From Chloroflexota bacterium (GTDB lineage Bacteria > Chloroflexota > Anaerolineae > B4-G1), in the NCBI GenBank assembly GCA_024232355.1, contig JAAEPW010000006.1, positions 1 to 57,417 on the forward strand: 57,417 nt of DNA. Reading direction: 5' to 3'. Below are positions 7,647 to 16,117 of the stretch, in pieces. A model generated the notes under the pieces. That model was not told the DNA's origin. It saw only the letters and a program-made list of their open reading frames with translations, and ran no database searches. A program made the position numbers and the translations under genes. Each line of letters begins with the position of its first letter. Position 1 is the stretch's first letter.

Positions 7647-10544
7647 ATGAATCCGTATATTGGCAAGACATTGGGTTCCTATCAGATTTTGGAGCAAATC
7701 GGCCAAGGCGGGATGGCCACCATCTTTAAGGCATACCAACCCTCTATGGACCGTTACGTGGCAGTCAAAATCCTGCCCTCCCACTTTACCAACGACGAAA
7801 CCTTTGTGGCGCGCTTTACCCAAGAAGCGCGTACTCTGGCCAGCCTGGAACACCCACACATCCTGCCAGTCCACGATTATGGCGAGCAAGAGGGCATCAC
7901 TTACCTGGTCATGCGCTACGTGGATGCTGGCACGCTCAAGGATTTGATCGTCCAACGCGGCCCCTTGGATCTGACCGAGACGGCCCGCATTCTGGGCCAG
8001 CTTTGCCGTGCGTTGGGATACGCCCACAGCCAGGGCATTATCCACCGTGACATCAAGCCCACCAACGTGCTGATCGACCGGCGAGGTGACGCTTTCCTGA
8101 CTGACTTTGGCATCGCCAAGCTGGTAGCGGGCACGGCCCAGTTCACCGCCACCGGGGCCGTCGTCGGTACCCCGGCCTATATGGCGCCTGAGCAGGGGAT
8201 GGGTCACCCGTTGGACGGCCGCTGTGACATCTATGCGCTGGGCGTCATGCTTTACGAGATGGTCACTGGCCAAGTGCCCTTTGACGCCGAGACGCCGCTG
8301 GCTATTTTGATGCAACACGTCAACGCTTCCTTGCCTCTGCCGCGCCACATCACGCCCGATCTGCCCGACGCGGTCGAGCGGGTGATCCTCAAAGCCCTGG
8401 CCAAACTGCCCGCTGACCGCTTTCAGACAGCCGAGGAGATGGGCGATACATTGCACAAAGCCGTCGCTGGCCTGCCGACAGAAATTGATTTACCGATACA
8501 GCCCGTGGATGGGCCAACCGCCGTCATCCAGCAGCCCGCCTTTGTCGAGGCTCCGCCGTCGTACAAACCAACCGAGACGGCCGAACCGATTGCAGCGACC
8601 AAAGTTGTTCCCCCGCCCGACGAGGAAAAACCGGTCGTGGCCCCGACCCGCAAGCGGATTCCCTGGCTGCCCATTGCCGGTGGCTTGGCATTGCTGGCTG
8701 TGCTGATCGTCGCCGCCTTGCTGATCTTGCCCAACCTGGACGGCAATGAGATGGAAGAACCGCCTCTTGCCACCAGTCCTTTGCCTGCCGGATGGACCAA
8801 TTATAGCAACGCGAACTTTGTCCAAACTGTAGCGCGCCAGGGTGATTATGTGTGGGCCGGTGGTATGGGCGGTCTGGTGCGCTGGGACCTGGAGGATGGC
8901 AGTTACGTCAAGCTCGGAATCACCGACGGGCTGGCATCTGGTCAGATCAACGACCTGTTAGTAGACGACGACGGCAATCTGTGGGTTGCTACTCAGGCGG
9001 GCATCAGTCGCTTTGACGGCGAGGAGTGGATAACGTTTGACGATCTCGACGGACTGGATACTCCCTGGGTCATATCCCTCTTTTTGGATACGGACGGCGC
9101 GCTTTGGGCCGGCACTGCTTACGGCGAGCGCGGCCTGAATTATTACACCCATGACGGGGGCTGGGGGCCGCCCCCAATTTCACCCATGCCGTTTGACTTT
9201 CCCCGGCCAAGAACCTTTGCGCAAAACGAGGATGGCATCCTTTTCGTAGGTCTGGACGAGCGCGGCCTAGCCTACACCGACGGCGACGAGTGGGGGACGC
9301 TCACCAGCGACGACGGCCTGCCCGGCGATCAGGTCTATGATCTGTTGCTGGTTGACAACAAAACGCTACTGGTCAGTTTTGGCCGCGAGATTGTGGGATT
9401 CGATCTGGAAGCGGACGAGTGGGATATCATCCCCCAGTTGTCTGGCCGTGAAACCTATCACATACACCAGGCCAACGATGGCAGCCTGTGGTTCATCGGC
9501 GAGGGCGGCGCGACCCGTTACGATTCAGCGACGGGCGATTGGGAGCGTTTTGAACCGGACCCCGATACCATTCCTGCCTGGGCAGCGACCGCCATCATCG
9601 AAGACAATGATGGAATTTGGCTGGGTACCGACGGCGGCGGCGTGGTCTTGTACGATGGAGAGAATTGGGAGAATTTCGCCACCGACGACGAACTGGGTGG
9701 CAACCAGGTGGACCAAATTCTGCAAGATGGGACGGGCGCGCTCTGGTTCACTTTTCCTGGACGGGGCCTGACCCGTCACGACCCGGCTACTGATGCCTGG
9801 CAGACCTTTGGTAACAAAGATGGCGCGCTGAACTGGCCCTCTGTCCCTGGATTGAACAGCGAGTATCACCTGTGGATCGGCGGCTATGGCGATCTTCGGT
9901 GGTATGATGGGCAAAGCTGGCACCGCATCGAGCCGGACCCACTGACCGACGTCACGGTCTACGGTGTCACCTTTGCTCCCGACGATGTGTTGTGGCTCTG
10001 GAGCGACGTCGGGGTGATGCGCCACGACCCGGTGGCCGACGAGTGGACTAACTTTACTGCCGACGACCACCCGGTGCTTGAGGGCGTGGAGCATGTCCGT
10101 GTCGCTGGGGATGGGATGGTCTGGGTCGGCGGCGACTATGGCTTGGTTGGCTACGACGGGCACGATTGGAATGCTCCCGTCGTCGAGGCCGATGGGAGTC
10201 CGATAGGGGGCGAGTACGGCGACGTTCACGGGATTGCCGAGTCGTCTGATAGCAACGTGTGGGTAATCGCCGATGGTGATCTCTATCACTTGGACGACGC
10301 TCGATGGAGCCGATTCACCTGGCCTGATGACTGGATCGACACAATGACCGTGGGCCCGGACAGGACTGTCTGGGTCGGCAGCGATGACGCCTTGGGCCAC
10401 TTTTATCCGTCCAGCCAAGAATGGGAGACTTTTACGACGGAGGATGGGTTGATTCATCCCGGCGTGGAGGCTATCCATGTCACCCTTGATGGTGTGGTCT
10501 GGATCGGTACAGAGGGAGGGATCAGCCGCTATGTACCAGAGTAG
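7647..10544 (+). CDS. Ser/Thr protein kinase with C-terminal propeller sensor
   Basis: 965 residues from the ATG at 7647, with an AAGGAGGAAG ribosome site. An N-terminal Hanks-type kinase (about 12-275) carries the GQGGMA loop, catalytic Asp135 in HRDIKPTN, DFGIAK and GTPAYMAPEQ. A proline/acid-rich juxtamembrane stretch (about 285-335) precedes one membrane helix near 340-362. The rest is a large propeller domain with about 14 WxGT-like repeats (385-965), related to the repeats of the preceding gene but outside the membrane. PASTA domains, the usual outer sensors of bacterial Ser/Thr kinases, are absent. The likely role is a transmembrane kinase that senses a ligand through the propeller and phosphorylates cytosolic targets. 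Co-transcription with the propeller histidine kinase is likely. The stop is TAG. The ligand is unknown. Confidence 0.93.
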   Translation: MNPYIGKTLGSYQILEQIGQGGMATIFKAYQPSMDRYVAVKILPSHFTNDETFVARFTQEARTLASLEHPHILPVHDYGEQEGITYLVMRYVDAGTLKDLIVQRGPLDLTETARILGQLCRALGYAHSQGIIHRDIKPTNVLIDRRGDAFLTDFGIAKLVAGTAQFTATGAVVGTPAYMAPEQGMGHPLDGRCDIYALGVMLYEMVTGQVPFDAETPLAILMQHVNASLPLPRHITPDLPDAVERVILKALAKLPADRFQTAEEMGDTLHKAVAGLPTEIDLPIQPVDGPTAVIQQPAFVEAPPSYKPTETAEPIAATKVVPPPDEEKPVVAPTRKRIPWLPIAGGLALLAVLIVAALLILPNLDGNEMEEPPLATSPLPAGWTNYSNANFVQTVARQGDYVWAGGMGGLVRWDLEDGSYVKLGITDGLASGQINDLLVDDDGNLWVATQAGISRFDGEEWITFDDLDGLDTPWVISLFLDTDGALWAGTAYGERGLNYYTHDGGWGPPPISPMPFDFPRPRTFAQNEDGILFVGLDERGLAYTDGDEWGTLTSDDGLPGDQVYDLLLVDNKTLLVSFGREIVGFDLEADEWDIIPQLSGRETYHIHQANDGSLWFIGEGGATRYDSATGDWERFEPDPDTIPAWAATAIIEDNDGIWLGTDGGGVVLYDGENWENFATDDELGGNQVDQILQDGTGALWFTFPGRGLTRHDPATDAWQTFGNKDGALNWPSVPGLNSEYHLWIGGYGDLRWYDGQSWHRIEPDPLTDVTVYGVTFAPDDVLWLWSDVGVMRHDPVADEWTNFTADDHPVLEGVEHVRVAGDGMVWVGGDYGLVGYDGHDWNAPVVEADGSPIGGEYGDVHGIAESSDSNVWVIADGDLYHLDDARWSRFTWPDDWIDTMTVGPDRTVWVGSDDALGHFYPSSQEWETFTTEDGLIHPGVEAIHVTLDGVVWIGTEGGISRYVPE

Positions 10545-10646
10545 TCACTGTTCATTTGCATACGACGCGGACGTCACGTCTGTTGTGAGCAATAGTTGGA
10601 TCGTTTCACCAATCTGAGCAGAGCAAAAAATACAAAGGAGTTTGAG

Positions 10647-11198
10647 ATGCGCAAGTTTTCTATCCAATTGATATGCGTTCTAGTTCTTGTTACCTCGTTG
10701 AGTGGGTGCGGTGGTGGGCAGTCGACTGGTGTACCGCCGGCCGTCGAGATGCTGCCCGATCTGCCGGACCATTACGTGGTCGAGGGAGAGGTGCTGACCG
10801 ATCACATCACCAATCTGAGCGAAGGGGCCGCGCTGTTGGCCGCTCAGCCGGAATTGGCCGTAGCCGTACTCGTCGTAGACCAAATTGTTAGTTGTTACCA
10901 AGACATAGGAGCCGCGCAGGTGCAATTGTATGCCAAGGAAGAAATGCCTCTGTCGGCTGGTGCAGTGGCCATTGCTGATCGCAACGCACTGACCGACCCG
11001 GTGAACCTGTTCAAGTGCGTCGTGCCGGTGGTGTTGGACACTGGGCAGGCTGATGCACCTCAACTTGAGATTCAACCCTGCTCGGCCAGTTACACACTCT
11101 CGCAAGATGGTAACGAATTTTACATCGTCTATGCAGGCACCACGGAGGAAATCTGCCACGCGTTTTGCGAGCAATTGGAGGGATGCACGGCTCACTGA
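10647..11198 (+). CDS. small predicted lipoprotein, function unknown
   Basis: 183 residues from the ATG at 10647, with an AAAGGAG ribosome site; an upstream in-frame start at 10596 lacks one. The N-terminus is a lipoprotein signal (MRKFSIQ, hydrophobic core, lipobox SLSGC with Cys21), so the protein should be anchored on the outer face of the membrane. I do not recognise the mature domain. It holds six cysteines after the lipobox (SCYQ, FKCVV, QPCSA, EICHAFCEQ, EGCTAH), possibly disulfide-bonded. It lies 102 bases after the propeller Ser/Thr kinase and just before a crotonase-family gene. A role as partner or ligand of the kinase ectodomain is only a guess from position. Confidence 0.75.
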   Translation: MRKFSIQLICVLVLVTSLSGCGGGQSTGVPPAVEMLPDLPDHYVVEGEVLTDHITNLSEGAALLAAQPELAVAVLVVDQIVSCYQDIGAAQVQLYAKEEMPLSAGAVAIADRNALTDPVNLFKCVVPVVLDTGQADAPQLEIQPCSASYTLSQDGNEFYIVYAGTTEEICHAFCEQLEGCTAH

Positions 11199-11215
11199 CA
11201 CAATCGGAGGTAACG

Positions 11216-11980
11216 TTGACCGACAATATAGAAAACCCAGTGCTCGTCTCTCGCGATGGGCCTGTCCGCGTTATTCAGATCAACCGTCCGCACAAGCGCA
11301 ACGCCATCAACGGGCAAACGGCCCAGGCTCTGCGGGAGGCATGGCTGGCGTTCGAGGCGGACGAGGACGCCAGTGTGGGCATCCTGACCGGCGGAGATGA
11401 CGTATTCTGCGCCGGGGCCGATCTGACCGCCCTGGCCGAGTTGGCCCCGGACGTGATCGGAGCGTACGGGCCGCTGGGGTTCACCCGGCTGTTTCTCAGC
11501 AAGCCCACCATCGCGGCGGTTGCCGGTTATTGCGTGGCTGGCGGCCTGGAGATGGCCTGCTGGTGCGATCTGCGAATTGCGGACGAGACGGCCATATTTG
11601 GTTACTTTGAACGCCGCTTTGGCGTCCCCCTCGTTGACGGCGGCACGCAACGGCTGCCGCGCATCATTGGGCTGGGCCGTGCGCTGGAACTGACGCTCAC
11701 AGGCAGGCCGGTCACAGCCCAAGAAGCGCTGGCAATCGGGCTGGCCAACGAGGTGGTGTCGCCGGGCGAGAGCCTTCGGCGGGCGTTGGAATTGGCCCAC
11801 GAGATTGCGGCTTTTCCGCAGATGTGTCTGCGTCACGACCGCCAGGCCATTTACCAGGGGCTTGGTCGATCCTTGGAAGAGGGTTTGCAAATAGAAGCAG
11901 AACTGGGCGCGGCGGTGGTTAGCGGGGGAGCGTCTGCGAGAGGGGCGAAAAACCTCCAAACATGGGAAAAGCCCAAGTGA
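11216..11980 (+). CDS. enoyl-CoA hydratase/isomerase (crotonase) family protein
   Basis: 254 residues from a TTG start with CGGAGG five bases upstream; an in-frame ATG at 11183 is possible but would overlap the previous stop and has poor spacing. Crotonase-fold motifs are clear: RPHKRNAIN near the N-terminus, the oxyanion-hole segment FCAGADLTAL, GGLEMACWCDLRIA, and GVPLVDGGTQRLPR followed by LTGRPV and AIGLANEVV. The family acts on acyl-CoA thioesters (hydration, isomerisation, hydrolysis). The GVPLVDGG signature differs from classical hydratases (PGAGG), so the exact reaction cannot be named. The gap to the lipoprotein gene is only 17 bases. The C-terminal tail is basic and probably disordered. 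Confidence 0.85.
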   Translation: MTDNIENPVLVSRDGPVRVIQINRPHKRNAINGQTAQALREAWLAFEADEDASVGILTGGDDVFCAGADLTALAELAPDVIGAYGPLGFTRLFLSKPTIAAVAGYCVAGGLEMACWCDLRIADETAIFGYFERRFGVPLVDGGTQRLPRIIGLGRALELTLTGRPVTAQEALAIGLANEVVSPGESLRRALELAHEIAAFPQMCLRHDRQAIYQGLGRSLEEGLQIEAELGAAVVSGGASARGAKNLQTWEKPK

Positions 11981-12000
11981 CCAACAATTGCTGATTTTTA

Positions 12001-12089
12001 GCCACGAATTGCACGAATTTGCACCAATTTTTATCGCACTGCTCTGTGTCGCGTTGCTCATGTTCGTGTTAATTCGTGAAATTCGTGGC
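12001..12089. repeat. dispersed repeat with GCCACGAATT inverted ends (copy 1)
   Basis: The element starts with GCCACGAATT (12001-12010) and ends with AATTCGTGGC (12080-12089), its exact reverse complement. Inside are further short GCACGAATT/AATTCGTG units. A related copy lies at 29266-29329. No reading frame is supported in this 136-base gap between two convergent genes. Confidence 0.75.
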
Positions 12090-12116
12090 AGAAAAAGTGT
12101 GTGCTAGTGAATTGCT

Positions 12117-12566
12117 TTACCGTGACAAAAGTGTCTCAAAGTAGATTTCTCGCCCCCCTTTCTCAGTTGATCGCTCCGAAGTCATTCGCACTGTGCCGTC
12201 CGGGCCTTTGATGTACGATATCCGTGTGTCTTTTTGAGGTTGTGGATAGACCAGCGTAAAGACCAACATCTCGTCGCTTTCCCAGAGACCCTCGTAAAGG
12301 AGCATCTTGCCCAGACTGTTCACGCTGTAAGCTTTGTACGCATGATTGGCCGGGTCATAGGCAACCCCGCCGCGGACCTCGTAAGGCCCAAGTTCGGGGA
12401 TGTGGGTCTGAAAGTCATAAATCAACCACTTGTCACCCACCTCCCACCGATACGACGCTGCACCCTCGCTGGTACCGCCCGGTCCGAATGGTCCCGGATA
12501 GGTGCGGTCGGAAGATGTCCATTTGCCCAAGAGGAAATCGAGTTTCGTTTCTTCTGAGGATCGCAT
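12117..12566 (-). CDS. DUF1579 family protein
   Basis: 149 residues, ATG start with AAAGGAG upstream. The N-terminal FLLGKWTSSD motif and later YRWEVGDKWLIYDF and GGVAYDPANHAYKAYSVNS segments fit the DUF1579 family, lipocalin-like beta proteins of unknown activity. No signal peptide is visible, so it should be cytosolic. It starts 25 bases after the stop of the diol dehydratase small subunit on the same strand, so it may be the last gene of that operon. No functional link is known. Confidence 0.75.
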   Translation of the reverse strand: MRSSEETKLDFLLGKWTSSDRTYPGPFGPGGTSEGAASYRWEVGDKWLIYDFQTHIPELGPYEVRGGVAYDPANHAYKAYSVNSLGKMLLYEGLWESDEMLVFTLVYPQPQKDTRISYIKGPDGTVRMTSERSTEKGGREIYFETLLSR

Positions 12567-12591
12567 ACTTGGCTCCTTTGCTTGTTACCGT

Positions 12592-13014
12592 TCATTCGGA
12601 TCGTAGTATCCCACGGGACTGATAAACCAAAGCCGCTTTTCTCACAAATCGCGCATTTTCTGGGGCCTGATAGACGCTTTCTAGCTTTTGGGCCAATGCT
12701 ATCAGATCGTCAAAGGTGGACCGGCCTGGTCTGAGCATTTCGTACATTGCCAACAATTCTTTGTCAGACAGAGCGGTCAATTCGGCCGCCCGGGTGAGGT
12801 TGGCCGCAAGTTGGGGATACCCCGACTGGAGGGCAATCTGAGCCTGGGCGTGGAGCGTCTCGGCGCTGATCTGAAGGTCACGGGCAGACAACTCACCGGA
12901 TGTGGCTGTCTCCAGGGTGATCTCTGACAATGGACGGCCGTTAATCGCCGTTAACTCGTCGGCGGCGTGTTCCATCAAGGGATAAGAGAGGTGGTCATTG
13001 TGAATATTGGTCAT
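12592..13014 (-). CDS. pduE: diol/glycerol dehydratase small (gamma) subunit
   Basis: 140 residues. The segments NGRPLSEITLE, LSARDLQISAETLHAQAQIA, LAANLTRAAELTALSD and MLRPGRSTFDDL are characteristic of the small subunit of coenzyme-B12-dependent propanediol/glycerol dehydratase. The start overlaps the stop of the large-subunit gene by four bases (ATGA), indicating translational coupling and stoichiometric production. The subunit packs on the catalytic subunit to form the active holoenzyme, which converts 1,2-diols or glycerol to aldehydes. No microcompartment targeting extension is evident at the N-terminus, and no shell protein genes are present nearby. Confidence 0.92.
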   Translation of the reverse strand: MTNIHNDHLSYPLMEHAADELTAINGRPLSEITLETATSGELSARDLQISAETLHAQAQIALQSGYPQLAANLTRAAELTALSDKELLAMYEMLRPGRSTFDDLIALAQKLESVYQAPENARFVRKAALVYQSRGILRSE

Positions 13015-15245
13015 ACATCAGGCTCCCAATCAAACAAGAGTTCTACCGGCGGTTGGTCGAATACCTCTTCGGTTTCACGCCGGTGCAGCAAAGCGGTTTT
13101 GACGATAAAGCGCAGCCGAGACCAGTTATCCACTTTGACCGCCACGGGCTTGACCTGTATATTTTTGGCGTACCGGGCGGCATTGCGGCCAATTTCCTGA
13201 TAGGTTTCCAGGGTCAAGGATGGGGACTGGGGAAATAGCTCTAGGTTGTTGAGAGGAGCTAACCCTTGTTTCTGGATGATTGCGGTGCCCCGGGATTGCA
13301 GACCGATGGCGATACCAGAACCGCTGTAACGAGCGCCGATGTGGGCGATGGCACCTAAATCGGAACTGGTGTAGACTTTTACGATCCTGGCGATCAGGCC
13401 TTCGCTGGCCACGCCGGTCAGAATGGCGGCCAAGATGTCCTCGTGCGGCAGGCCGTTGATATTTTTGACTAATTCTGTGCCAAAGGCTGGCCCAACGGCG
13501 ACAATTACCTCTGGCCGCGTACCGGGCCTCATCGGGCCAAGCTCGACCAGGGTGGGGATCGGCTTTCCGAGTTGCTCGTCAATAAATTCGTGGGGTGATT
13601 TGGCCTGGGGAATTTGTTGTATCTCTTGCCAGCGCTCGTTTTCCAGACGATAGCCCGTGCCAGGCCCACCATAGTCGTTGGCGTCGTTGATAGCGCTCAA
13701 GACCCGGAACGTCCGGTCGAAAATGGCCGCGGGTTGTAGATAATCACCGACCACCCGCTGACGCCCCATCTCCATAATGTTGGCGGCAATGTCAGAAAAA
13801 CCCCTATTTTGCAAGGCTTGCACGATGGTCAAGAGATTCTGGTCGTTCTCCAGAAAAGCGTCGGCGGCGGCCAAATCTGTGATCAGGTCACGATCTGGCA
13901 TATCGTCGCTGCTGTGAGCTGTGATAGCTGCATCAACCTCCTCGTCCGTGATCGGCGGAAAGCCCAACTCCTCGTAGACGGCCTGAATGGCCGACGCCGC
14001 CTTGCGCCGGATGGTCAGTGCTTCCTCTTCCGTGATCGGGCGCAGGCCGCCGTCAATTTGCATATCGCGTTGCAGCACAGCGTAATCGTCAAAATCGTCC
14101 GCGTCAAAATTGCCCCCTCCGAACAGATTGTCTCGTTTGGGGATGGCACTGTAACCGGAAAAAATAAAGTCGGTGCCGGGGATGAATTGCAGCATGAGCT
14201 TGGCTGTTTTGCGGATGGTCGAGTGCGAGGCCAGGGCATCGTTGCCAGAAGCAACCTCCAGCCCCAGCATGGCGGCCATCAGGTTCTCGGCCAGTATAAC
14301 CCGCACCCCGCCAGGCAGGGATGTGGGCAGAGCCACGCACGAGATAGAGCCATTTTGCACCCCTTGGCTGCCAGCGCCCCGGGTCAGCATCAGGCAGCGG
14401 GCCTCCAGGTAGAGCATCGAGCAGCCTTCGGCGTGCCCCATCAGGGCTTCAGAGCCGGTGCCGGAGGTAAAGCGAATTTTAATGCCGCGTGAGGCATAGG
14501 CCGAGGCCAGAAAGGCTTTGGACCATGGAGTGTCGTCGCCGTCGACAAACGAGCGTTCGCTGCCATAGACGGACAGCGTCTCTGCATAGGTGGTCAGGCC
14601 CTTCATCCCCAGCCGCAACCCCAACGACTCTTCGACCGCGCACTGGGTCAGCACACCGCCCTGTCCGGTCTGCACGCCAACCAAGACTGCCAGGGCGTTA
14701 AAGGGGGCGTTGCGGGCTACGCGGACGGTGGTTTCAACTTCGGCAAAACCGCGCAGGGCAGCTTCGGCAGCATCGGCGGCCAGCAGGGCGGGATGCTCCT
14801 TCCAATTGGTCACGTGGGCCTGGTTGGCCGGAGTACGGCGCACCCGCATTTTAGTCAAGCCCATCATCATCTCTAGGACGTTCATATGGCGCATGATCTC
14901 GGTCAGTTTGGCTGGGGTACAGCCGCCGGCCAGCCGCCGAATTGTCGATTGAGGCACGTTGATGTCGGCCAGCATGCGGGCGATTTCTTGAGAGGGTTTG
15001 GCCATCGCCTTCTCGGCCATGGCCAAGTCTAGCCCGTAATCGGCGATGAATAGATCGATGGCGTCAAATTCGGCCCGCTGGCGACCGTCCATTTCTACTA
15101 TCTGGCCGTTTTCCAGACGCAGGCTGGGTTTTGGGTCGTAGGGGCTGTCGGTCACTATCAAACCGGCTTCTGGCCAGGGTTCGATAAAGGTTTCTTTATT
15201 GATGTCCTGCCCGGCCAGAACGGCAAAGCGGCGTGATTTGTTCAT
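13011..15245 (-). CDS. B12-dependent diol/glycerol dehydratase, fused large and medium subunits
   Basis: 744 residues. Residues 1 to about 555 match the catalytic alpha subunit (MNKSRRFAVLAGQDINKETF, KMRVRRTPANQAHVTNWKEH, FTSGTGSEALMGHAEGCSML, LEVASGNDALASHSTIR). From about 575 the protein continues as the medium beta subunit (RPEVIVAVGPAFG, GLIARIVKVYTSSDLGAIAH, SGSGIAIGLQSRGTAIIQK, LFPQSPSLTLETY). In enterobacteria these are separate genes (pduC and pduD); alpha-beta fusions occur in some other bacteria. With the gamma subunit it should dehydrate 1,2-propanediol or glycerol by adenosylcobalamin radical chemistry. The PduG/PduH-type reactivase, aldehyde and alcohol dehydrogenases, and microcompartment genes usually found alongside are not in the window. 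Confidence 0.93.
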   Translation of the reverse strand: MNKSRRFAVLAGQDINKETFIEPWPEAGLIVTDSPYDPKPSLRLENGQIVEMDGRQRAEFDAIDLFIADYGLDLAMAEKAMAKPSQEIARMLADINVPQSTIRRLAGGCTPAKLTEIMRHMNVLEMMMGLTKMRVRRTPANQAHVTNWKEHPALLAADAAEAALRGFAEVETTVRVARNAPFNALAVLVGVQTGQGGVLTQCAVEESLGLRLGMKGLTTYAETLSVYGSERSFVDGDDTPWSKAFLASAYASRGIKIRFTSGTGSEALMGHAEGCSMLYLEARCLMLTRGAGSQGVQNGSISCVALPTSLPGGVRVILAENLMAAMLGLEVASGNDALASHSTIRKTAKLMLQFIPGTDFIFSGYSAIPKRDNLFGGGNFDADDFDDYAVLQRDMQIDGGLRPITEEEALTIRRKAASAIQAVYEELGFPPITDEEVDAAITAHSSDDMPDRDLITDLAAADAFLENDQNLLTIVQALQNRGFSDIAANIMEMGRQRVVGDYLQPAAIFDRTFRVLSAINDANDYGGPGTGYRLENERWQEIQQIPQAKSPHEFIDEQLGKPIPTLVELGPMRPGTRPEVIVAVGPAFGTELVKNINGLPHEDILAAILTGVASEGLIARIVKVYTSSDLGAIAHIGARYSGSGIAIGLQSRGTAIIQKQGLAPLNNLELFPQSPSLTLETYQEIGRNAARYAKNIQVKPVAVKVDNWSRLRFIVKTALLHRRETEEVFDQPPVELLFDWEPDV

Positions 15246-15323
15246 TTTGATGCCTTTTTGCTGTTGAGCACAACTTGAAGAAAAATGGGGCGCGGATTTT
15301 TGTTCCTTATCCGTGTTCTATTT

Positions 15324-16100
15324 TTACAGTTCTGCGGCGTAGCGCACTCCCTGGGTAAAGAGGGTCAGGCCCAGTTCGCCTTGCTCTCCTCGGGTCCAGC
15401 GGGGGTGCTGCCAGGGGATGACGTGGTCTTCTGGGTGGGGCATTAGGCCCATCACGTTGCCGCGCTCGTTGCAGATACCCGCAATATTGGCGACGGAGCC
15501 GTTGGGGTTGGCGGGATAGGATACCGGACCACCGTCGTTGCTGACGTAGGTCAGGACGATCTGCCGGCGCGTTTGCAACTGTTCCAAAACAGCCTCGTCG
15601 CGGGGAATGAAACGCCCCTCGCCGTGAGCCACCGGGCAATAGATGCGCTCCGACAACCCTTGTGTAAACACGCAGGGGCTTTTTGGGTCCGGTTCTAACC
15701 AGACCCAGCGACATTCAAAACGGTTGGATGCGTTGTGGGTCAATGTGGCCTGAGGACCGGCCTCCGGCGGGCCGGGAAGCCAGCCGTTCTTGACCAGGGC
15801 CTGAAATCCGTTACAGATACCGAGGACCGGCTTGCCTGCCTCGACAAAACGGGCCAATTTGTCCTGCAAGAGCCAGCGCATGTCGGAGGCCAGCAATCGA
15901 CCAGCGCCCAGGGCATCGCCGTAGGAAAAGCCGCCGGGCAGAATGAGCATTTGGTAGTCTTGCAACTGGGATGGACGGTCTCGCAATTGGTTCACGTGCA
16001 GAACGACGGGATTGCCGCCAGCTTGTTCCACCGCCCACGCAGCCTCGCGGTCGCGGTTGGTGCCGGTGGCATGGAGGATCAGTACAGATGGTTGGCTCAT
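15324..16100 (-). CDS. purQ: phosphoribosylformylglycinamidine synthase, glutaminase subunit
   Basis: 258 residues from the ATG giving MSQPSVLILH; two in-frame ATGs lie upstream (16112 and 16142) but the chosen one matches family N-termini. Class I glutamine amidotransferase: nucleophile Cys96 in LGICNGFQALVKNG, catalytic His222 and Glu224 in MPHPEDH, oxyanion region LPGGFSYGD. It releases ammonia from glutamine for PurL in step four of purine synthesis (FGAR to FGAM). It follows purL by about 17 bases on the same strand, so the two subunits are co-expressed. Confidence 0.93.
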   Translation of the reverse strand: MSQPSVLILHATGTNRDREAAWAVEQAGGNPVVLHVNQLRDRPSQLQDYQMLILPGGFSYGDALGAGRLLASDMRWLLQDKLARFVEAGKPVLGICNGFQALVKNGWLPGPPEAGPQATLTHNASNRFECRWVWLEPDPKSPCVFTQGLSERIYCPVAHGEGRFIPRDEAVLEQLQTRRQIVLTYVSNDGGPVSYPANPNGSVANIAGICNERGNVMGLMPHPEDHVIPWQHPRWTRGEQGELGLTLFTQGVRYAAEL

Positions 16101-16117
16101 TACGTGTTCCATTTCTA

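Noticed and set aside
9525..10478. A 317-codon minus-strand frame under the propeller region of the Ser/Thr kinase.
   Set aside because: It mirrors the periodic propeller repeats and shows no family signature of its own.
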